Shown: piece after piece, positions 15,177-19,913 of the stretch
Numbering within the stretch: position 1 is the first letter of the stretch
Layout of the letters: each line of letters opens with the position of its first letter
Assembly (NCBI GenBank): GCA_018268545.1
Contig: JAFDWI010000099.1
Coordinates: 1 to 19,913 of the forward strand
Source: Actinomycetota bacterium
GTDB lineage: Bacteria; Actinomycetota; Acidimicrobiia; Acidimicrobiales; Iamiaceae
Length of the DNA: 19,913 nucleotides
Direction of reading: 5' to 3'
Program-made: the position numbers and the translations under genes
Notes under the pieces: generated by a model
What the model was told of the DNA's origin: nothing
Databases searched by the model: none
The model's input: only the letters and a program-made list of their open reading frames with translations

Positions 15177-16337
15177 ATGACGCACATCGAGCTACCCGAG
15201 TTGCCCGACCCCGCAGAGCTCGCACACCCCCAACAGCTCTACAAGGGCCTGCGCGACGCCGGTGCCGCCATTGCCATGGAAGATCTGGGCATGACGATCG
15301 TCGGACGCCACGAGGACGTCTACGAGATCCTCCGCAACCCGGACGTGTTCTCGTCGAACGCCGCGATCGAGATCGGTCAGGTCCGTCCGCTGGTTCCGCT
15401 GCAGATCGACCCGCCCGAGCACAAGAAGTACCGCAAGATCCTCGACCCGCACTTCGCGCCTCGCAAGGTCGCGATGATGGAGGACGACATCCGCGGGTTC
15501 GTCCGGGAGATGGTCGAGGCGGTCGCCGATTCGGGTGGCGTGAACTTCCACGATGCGATCGCCGAGCTCGTCCCGACCACGGTGTTCCTCGACCTTCTCG
15601 GGCTGCCGGTGTCGCGGCTCCAGGAGTTCATCGCCCTCAAGGACGGGATAATCCACACCCAGGCGGCCTCCCGCGCCGAACGTGAAGCCAAGACGGCCGA
15701 GACCGGATTGAAGATCTACGCGGTGATCCAGGAGGTCATCGACCAGCGCCGCGCCCATCCGACCGACGACCTGATCTCCCGGTTCCTGTCCAGCGAGGTC
15801 GAAGGCGAACGGCTCACCGACGAGGACGTGCTCGACATCGGCTACGTGTTCTTCCTGGCCGGACTCGACACGGTGACCGCGTCGCTGGACTGCATGCTCG
15901 CGTTCCTCGCCCAGAATGCCGCGCACCGCGAACGTATCGCCGCCGAACCCGGGATGATCCCGCATGCGATCGAGGAGATGCTGCGGTGGGAGACCCCCGT
16001 CCCGGGCGTCGTGCGCATCACCACCGAGGACACCGAGTTGGGCGGCTGCCCGATCGCGAAGGGCACGCAGATCGTGGCGATGATCGGCTCGGCCAACACC
16101 GACGAGGCCGCATGGGACGACGTCGATGTCGTCGACTTCGACCGCGAAGCCAACAAGCACCTGACCTTCGGAGGCGGCACCCACCGCTGCCTGGGCTCGC
16201 ACCTCGCACGCCTCGAACTTCGGATCGTGCTCGAAGAGTGGCATCGGGCAGTGCCCGACTATCGACTCGCGGACGGGATCGAACTGCAGTACGCACCCGA
16301 TCTCCGGTCGATCCGCAACCTCGAGCTGGTGTGGTGA
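15177..16337 (+). CDS. cytochrome P450 (bacterial class I)
   Basis: This 386-residue soluble P450 starts at ATG 15177 with GGAG 6 bp upstream. It shows the I-helix oxygen-activation motif AGLDT (228-232), the K-helix ExxR within EEMLR (Glu267, Arg270) and the heme-binding loop FGGGTHRCLG (331-340) with axial Cys338. In the meander, the usual ANRDP reads ANTDE (306-310), a mild deviation. The length is slightly short but complete for CYP families of actinobacteria. It needs a ferredoxin and reductase; the [3Fe-4S] ferredoxin gene nearby is the likely donor. The stop overlaps the aldehyde dehydrogenase start (GTGA). The gene arrangement predicts hydroxylation of a hydrophobic acid or terpenoid/steroid-like substrate and downstream aldehyde oxidation. 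The substrate itself is not deducible. Confidence 0.95.
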   Translation: MTHIELPELPDPAELAHPQQLYKGLRDAGAAIAMEDLGMTIVGRHEDVYEILRNPDVFSSNAAIEIGQVRPLVPLQIDPPEHKKYRKILDPHFAPRKVAMMEDDIRGFVREMVEAVADSGGVNFHDAIAELVPTTVFLDLLGLPVSRLQEFIALKDGIIHTQAASRAEREAKTAETGLKIYAVIQEVIDQRRAHPTDDLISRFLSSEVEGERLTDEDVLDIGYVFFLAGLDTVTASLDCMLAFLAQNAAHRERIAAEPGMIPHAIEEMLRWETPVPGVVRITTEDTELGGCPIAKGTQIVAMIGSANTDEAAWDDVDVVDFDREANKHLTFGGGTHRCLGSHLARLELRIVLEEWHRAVPDYRLADGIELQYAPDLRSIRNLELVW

Positions 16338-17827
16338 ACGACACCGGCATCGACCAGGGTGAGACCCGTCTGCTGATCGGTGGTGCCCTGCGCGCCGCTG
16401 CGGACGGAGGGAGCTTCGAGAACATCGACCCGTCCACCGGTGCGGTACTCGGCGTGTGCGCGGATGCGACCGCTGCCGACATGGACGCCGCGATCGCCGC
16501 CGCACGCTCGGCGTTCGACCACACCGAGTGGGGAACCGACGCGGCACTCCGGAAACGTTGCCTGTATCAGCTCCAGGCCGCGATCACCGGTGAGGTCGAA
16601 GAGCTCCGTTCCGAACTGGTCGCCGAGGTCGGCTGCCCGATCCTCGCCACCTGGGGACCCCAGCTCGACACACCCCTGCGGGACGCGCTCAGTTGGCCTG
16701 CGGAGCAGATCGACGAGTTCGCCTGGGTGCGCTCGCTCGGCGCGAAGGACGCTTTCGGTGGCGACAACCCCTCGATGCGCGAGGTGTGGAAGGAACCCGT
16801 CGGGGTCGTCGGCGCGATCACGCCGTGGAACTTCCCCGTCGAGATCATCCTGAACAAACTCGGCCCGCTGTTGGCGATGGGCAACACGTGTGTGATCAAG
16901 GCGGCGCCCGACACCCCGTGGAACGCGACCCGGATCGGTCGGCTGATCGCCGAAGCGACCGACATCCCGCCCGGCGTCGTGAACGTCGTGGTCGGAACGG
17001 ACCACGGCCTGGGCGCGCAACTCGTCGCCGACCCCCGCGTCGACATGATCACGTTCACCGGGTCGACCGCGACGGGCCGGACGATCATGCGCTCGGCGGC
17101 CGACACCCTCAAGCGGGTGTTCCTGGAGCTGGGTGGCAAATCGGTGAACCTGTTCCTCGACGATGCGGACCTCGCGACCCAGATGGGATCGGTCGTCGGG
17201 ATCTGCTTCCACGCGGGGCAGGGCTGTGCGATCTCGTCGCGACTTCTCATTCCCGAGTCGCGACGCGCCGAGGGCATCGAGATCGCTCTCGAAGCGCTCC
17301 GCAACGTCACCTACGGTGACCCGACCGACCCGTCGAACCTCATGGGTCCGGTCATCTCCGCGAAACAGCAGCAGCGGATCCTCGCGCTGATCGACACCGC
17401 CCGTGACGAAGGAGCGAACATCGTGCTCGGCGGCGGCATCCCGGAGCATCTCCCCTCGGGCGGCTTCTGGGTCGAGCCGACGGTCATCACGGACGTGGCC
17501 CGTGACTCGGCCGTCGTCCGACAGGAGATCTTCGGCCCGGTACTGGTCGTGCAGACGTTTGCGGATGACGACGACGCCGTGGCGATCGCGAACGACTCGA
17601 TCTACGGGCTGTCCGGGATGATCACCTCGGGCGACCTGGAGCGCGCCAAGGCCGTCACCTCCCGGATCCGGACCGGGACGATGGGCATCAACGGCGGGAT
17701 CTGGTACGGCGCGGACGTTCCCTTCGGCGGCTACAAGCAGTCGGGGATCGGGCGCCAGTGTGGCGTCGAAGGGCTCGAGATCTACACCGAGACCAAGTCG
17801 GTCGCGTGGCCGGCGGCCACGAGTTGA
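16334..17827 (+). CDS. NAD(P)-dependent aldehyde dehydrogenase
   Basis: The 497-residue enzyme starts at GTG 16334, overlapping the P450 stop by 4 bp, so the two are translationally coupled; an upstream frame extension to 15986 lies inside the P450. All ALDH hallmarks are visible: TPWNFP (163-168) with Asn166, Lys189 in VIKAA for cofactor binding, and the cofactor loop GSTATG (243-248). The general base Glu265 is in LELGGKS and the nucleophile Cys298 in HAGQGCAI. Near the C-terminus, EIFGPVL and PFGGYKQSGIGR are conserved. It oxidises an aldehyde to a carboxylate. In this operon it probably acts on a product derived from the P450 reaction, giving an acid for CoA activation by the adjacent CoA-transferase or ligases. 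Confidence 0.95.
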   Translation: MNDTGIDQGETRLLIGGALRAAADGGSFENIDPSTGAVLGVCADATAADMDAAIAAARSAFDHTEWGTDAALRKRCLYQLQAAITGEVEELRSELVAEVGCPILATWGPQLDTPLRDALSWPAEQIDEFAWVRSLGAKDAFGGDNPSMREVWKEPVGVVGAITPWNFPVEIILNKLGPLLAMGNTCVIKAAPDTPWNATRIGRLIAEATDIPPGVVNVVVGTDHGLGAQLVADPRVDMITFTGSTATGRTIMRSAADTLKRVFLELGGKSVNLFLDDADLATQMGSVVGICFHAGQGCAISSRLLIPESRRAEGIEIALEALRNVTYGDPTDPSNLMGPVISAKQQQRILALIDTARDEGANIVLGGGIPEHLPSGGFWVEPTVITDVARDSAVVRQEIFGPVLVVQTFADDDDAVAIANDSIYGLSGMITSGDLERAKAVTSRIRTGTMGINGGIWYGADVPFGGYKQSGIGRQCGVEGLEIYTETKSVAWPAATS

Positions 17828-17840
17828 CGAGGAGGACCAC

Positions 17841-19058
17841 GTGAGTCGACCACTCGAAGGAATCCGCGTGTTGGAGGTCGCCAGTTGGATGTTCATCCCG
17901 GCGGCAGGTGCGGTGCTCGCCGACTGGGGCGCGGATGTGATCAAGGTCGAACATCCCGAGACCGGTGACCCCCAACGTGGCCTGGTCACCTCCGGGTTGT
18001 TGCCCGGTGGAGCCGACGGCGTGAACTTCATGATGGAACAGCCGAACCGCTCCAAGCGCTCGGTCGCGATCGACCTCGCCCACCCCGAGGGCCGTGCGGC
18101 GTTCCTCCGGTTGGTCGAAGAAGCCGATGTCGTGATCACGAATTATCTGCCCGCGGCGATCGCAAAGCTCGGGATCGGCGTCGACGAGCTCCGTGCCGCG
18201 AACCCGCGGGTGATCGTCGCGCGCGGTACCGGCCAGGGATCCAAGGGCCCGGACGCCGAACGAGGTGGTTATGACGCCGCGTCGTACTGGGCGCGAGGTG
18301 GGGTGGGCGTGTCGATGCCCGATTCCGACGGCTGGCCACCGGGCCAGCCCACGCCTGCGTTCGGTGACGTGGTCGGCGGCCTGGCCACCGCGGGTGCCAT
18401 TGCGGCGGCGTTGCTGCGTCGGGAACGGACCGGCGAACCGAGCGTGGTGGAGGTTTCGCTGTTGGCGACGGCGATGTGGCAGGTGTCGCCGATGGTGATC
18501 GCGGCCAAGTTGTACGGGTTCGACAAGATCGCCGGCCAAGGTCGGTCGATGTCACCGAACGTGGGAGTGGGCACCTATCGCACCGCGGACGGTCGACACC
18601 TGATGATGATGCTGTTGCAGTCGGACCGTCACTGGGCCGATTTCGTGACGCGTCTGGGCCTGCCCGAGATGGCGACCGACGAGCGGTTCGCGACCGACGC
18701 GGCGCGCCAGGCGCACCATGCCGAGTGCCTGGAGCTGCTCGATGCAGCGTTCGCATCGCACCCGATGTCGCACTGGCGCGAGGCGTTCGCCGACTTCGCG
18801 GGCGTCTGGAGTCCCTTCCAGACGTTGAACGAGCTGTACGAGGATCCGCAGGTCGTCGCGAACGGGTACCTCCCGACGATGACCGCCGCGAACGGTTCAC
18901 AGGTCGCGCTGGTCGCGAGCCCCGCCCAGTTCGACGGCGAACCGGTACGCGTCGAGCGGTGTCCCGAGCACGGTGAACACACCGAGTTGGCCCTCATCGA
19001 GGCCGGTTTCAGCTGGGACGAGCTCGCCGTGTTGAAGGACGCCGGCGCAATCGGCTGA
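17841..19058 (+). CDS. CoA-transferase family III (CaiB/BaiF)
   Basis: The 405-residue protein starts at GTG 17841 with AGGAGG at 17830-17835, 13 bp after the aldehyde dehydrogenase stop; an in-frame extension upstream lies inside that gene. It has the standard family order: PLEGIRVLEVASWMFIP at the N-terminus, LADWGADVIKVEHPETGDP (27-45), NRSKRSVAIDL (69-79), and RGGYDAASYWARGG with the expected nucleophile Asp145. The DGRHLMMMLLQSDRHW domain follows, then a C-terminal EHGEHTELAL. Family III enzymes transfer CoA between carboxylic acids through a protein-aspartyl-CoA intermediate; some members are racemases. Its position behind the dehydrogenase suggests it converts the newly formed acid to a CoA thioester. 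It contrasts with the permuted relative at 9939-11186. Confidence 0.93.
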   Translation: MSRPLEGIRVLEVASWMFIPAAGAVLADWGADVIKVEHPETGDPQRGLVTSGLLPGGADGVNFMMEQPNRSKRSVAIDLAHPEGRAAFLRLVEEADVVITNYLPAAIAKLGIGVDELRAANPRVIVARGTGQGSKGPDAERGGYDAASYWARGGVGVSMPDSDGWPPGQPTPAFGDVVGGLATAGAIAAALLRRERTGEPSVVEVSLLATAMWQVSPMVIAAKLYGFDKIAGQGRSMSPNVGVGTYRTADGRHLMMMLLQSDRHWADFVTRLGLPEMATDERFATDAARQAHHAECLELLDAAFASHPMSHWREAFADFAGVWSPFQTLNELYEDPQVVANGYLPTMTAANGSQVALVASPAQFDGEPVRVERCPEHGEHTELALIEAGFSWDELAVLKDAGAIG

Positions 19059-19134
19059 CCCCCTCCAACCGGCCGACCCGGCGCGACCGCACCCCGCCCC
19101 ACCGGCTGACCGAGCGCGCCCCCACCCCATTTTC

Positions 19135-19185
19135 CGAACTTCGGGAGGTTCCCTGGGATATACCAAGGGAACCTCCCGAAGTTCG
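19135..19185. repeat. perfect 20-bp inverted repeat (stem-loop) in the intergenic gap
   Basis: The arms CGAACTTCGGGAGGTTCCCT (19135-19154) and AGGGAACCTCCCGAAGTTCG (19166-19185) are exact reverse complements around an 11-nt A/T-rich loop (GGGATATACCA). It lies 76 bp after the CoA-transferase stop, in the 229-bp gap before the next gene. There is no T tract after it on the plus strand; on the minus strand the stem is followed by GGAAAATGGGG. It could be a processed or Rho-assisted terminator, a regulatory stem, or a copy of a dispersed palindromic element. No second copy was seen in the window. Confidence 0.9.
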
Positions 19186-19287
19186 TGACGGGGAGCGGGT
19201 CGGGCGCGGGGATGGGCGCGGACGTGGCACGATCTTCTTCGACGAACGTCCGGATCGACCGGACGCGATTCGCTGAGGAGACCATCT

Positions 19288-19913
19288 GTGCGTGCCGATC
19301 CCGTCCGCCACTTTCTCGATGCCTGGAACCAGATGATCGCGCCCGGTGGTCCGTTCGCAACCGAGGAAATCGAGGTCCGCGGGCAGACGAACCGTGTCTT
19401 TGCCACCGCACTCCCCTCGATGCGGGCGATCTGGGAGATCTCGGCCCTCCAGGGCGACAAGCCGTACCTGATCTTCGAGGACGAGCACCTCACCTACGCC
19501 GAGACCCATCGGCTGGTGCGCGCCCTGGCGCATCGGCTGCGCGACGATCACGGTGTCGGCCCCGGCGACCGGGTCGCCGTGTCGATGCGGAACTATCCCG
19601 AGTGGGTGATCACCTATTGGGCGACCGTGTCGGTCGGTGCCGCGCTGGTGGGCATGAACGCCTGGTGGACCACCCCCGAAATGGATTTCGCTCTGCGCGA
19701 CTCGCAGCCCAAGGTCGTGATCGTCGACGGCGAACGACTCGAGCGGCTCGAGCCGATCTTGGGCGACCTGCAGCGCGACCAGTCCCTGGCCGTCATCGCC
19801 GCACGCGTCGAGGGCGACCTCCCCCGAGGGGTCGCCCGCTGGGACGACGTCGTCTCCGGCGAGGTGCCCGATTCTCTGCCCGACGCCGACATCGACCCCG
19901 ACGACGACGCCAC
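19288..19913 (+). CDS. acyl-CoA synthetase, AMP-forming (partial, 3' end off right edge)
   Basis: The gene begins at GTG 19288, preceded by GAGGAG at 19275-19280 (7 bp spacing), and stays open to the edge, giving 208 visible codons. The N-terminal part of class I adenylate-forming ligases is recognisable: FEDEHLTYAETHRLVRALAHRL, GVGPGDRVAVSMRNYPEWVITYWA and VGMNAWWTTPEMDFALRDSQPKVVIVD. The P-loop and catalytic lysine lie beyond the window. The N-terminus, with APGGPFATEEIEVRGQTNRVF and PSMRAIWEIS before the AMP-binding region, resembles long-chain or bulky-acid CoA ligases of actinobacteria. It probably activates a substrate or product of the P450 operon; the stem-loop gap suggests separate transcription. 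Confidence 0.9.
   Translation, partial: MRADPVRHFLDAWNQMIAPGGPFATEEIEVRGQTNRVFATALPSMRAIWEISALQGDKPYLIFEDEHLTYAETHRLVRALAHRLRDDHGVGPGDRVAVSMRNYPEWVITYWATVSVGAALVGMNAWWTTPEMDFALRDSQPKVVIVDGERLERLEPILGDLQRDQSLAVIAARVEGDLPRGVARWDDVVSGEVPDSLPDADIDPDDDA

Noticed and set aside
14163..15185. 340-codon minus-strand ORF antisense to the crotonase
   Set aside because: Shadow of a gene with clear fold motifs and a Shine-Dalgarno.
16259..18139. 626-codon minus-strand ORF antisense to the dehydrogenase and CoA-transferase
   Set aside because: Long only because of high GC; it crosses three well-supported plus-strand genes and shows no family features.
19135..19185. Stem-loop as an ordinary intrinsic terminator
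   Set aside because: No U tract follows the stem in the direction of the operon, so that simple reading is not supported.

Overview
The window is a high-GC, gene-dense bacterial chromosome segment. GTG and TTG starts are common, genes overlap by 4 bp, there are many acyl-CoA catabolism families, and -10 boxes are TAnnnT-like. This points to an actinobacterium, most likely of the Acidimicrobiia/Ilumatobacter kind; that placement is an inference from gene style. No tRNA, rRNA, CRISPR, insertion sequence or phage gene was seen.

Left part (1-4800): a membrane PAP2 phosphatase (minus strand, running off the left edge) carries a C-terminal extracytoplasmic domain resembling phosphodiester glycosidase. 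It is followed by a doubtful small basic ORF and a full-length GH3 beta-glucosidase (minus). A Thr/Pro-linker lipoprotein with a SPOR-like C-terminus (plus) is divergent from the glucosidase.

Centre-left (4725-8797): a three-gene, translationally coupled ECF vitamin transporter operon on the minus strand (T component, fused double ATPase, S component). A cobalamin riboswitch in its leader makes this a predicted B12 (CbrT-type) uptake system.

Centre (8848-12231): a DapB-like oxidoreductase starting at TTG (plus), a CoA-transferase family III protein with a permuted domain order (minus), and a divergent crotonase with an extra N-terminal domain (plus).

Right part (12259-19913): a catabolic cluster. 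It comprises an acyl-CoA synthetase, a P450-type [3Fe-4S] ferredoxin (minus), then an apparent operon of non-canonical crotonase, cytochrome P450, aldehyde dehydrogenase and CaiB/BaiF CoA-transferase, and finally a second acyl-CoA ligase cut by the right edge. Three 16-bp palindromes of the form CTGAC-N6-GTCAG lie in the three upstream gaps. They suggest one repressor, not encoded here, controls the cluster. A plausible combined role is oxidative attack (P450 plus ferredoxin), oxidation of the aldehyde, CoA activation, and hydration or ring cleavage of a terpenoid, steroid-like or branched acyl substrate. The actual substrate cannot be read from the sequence. A striking 20-bp perfect stem-loop sits before the last gene.
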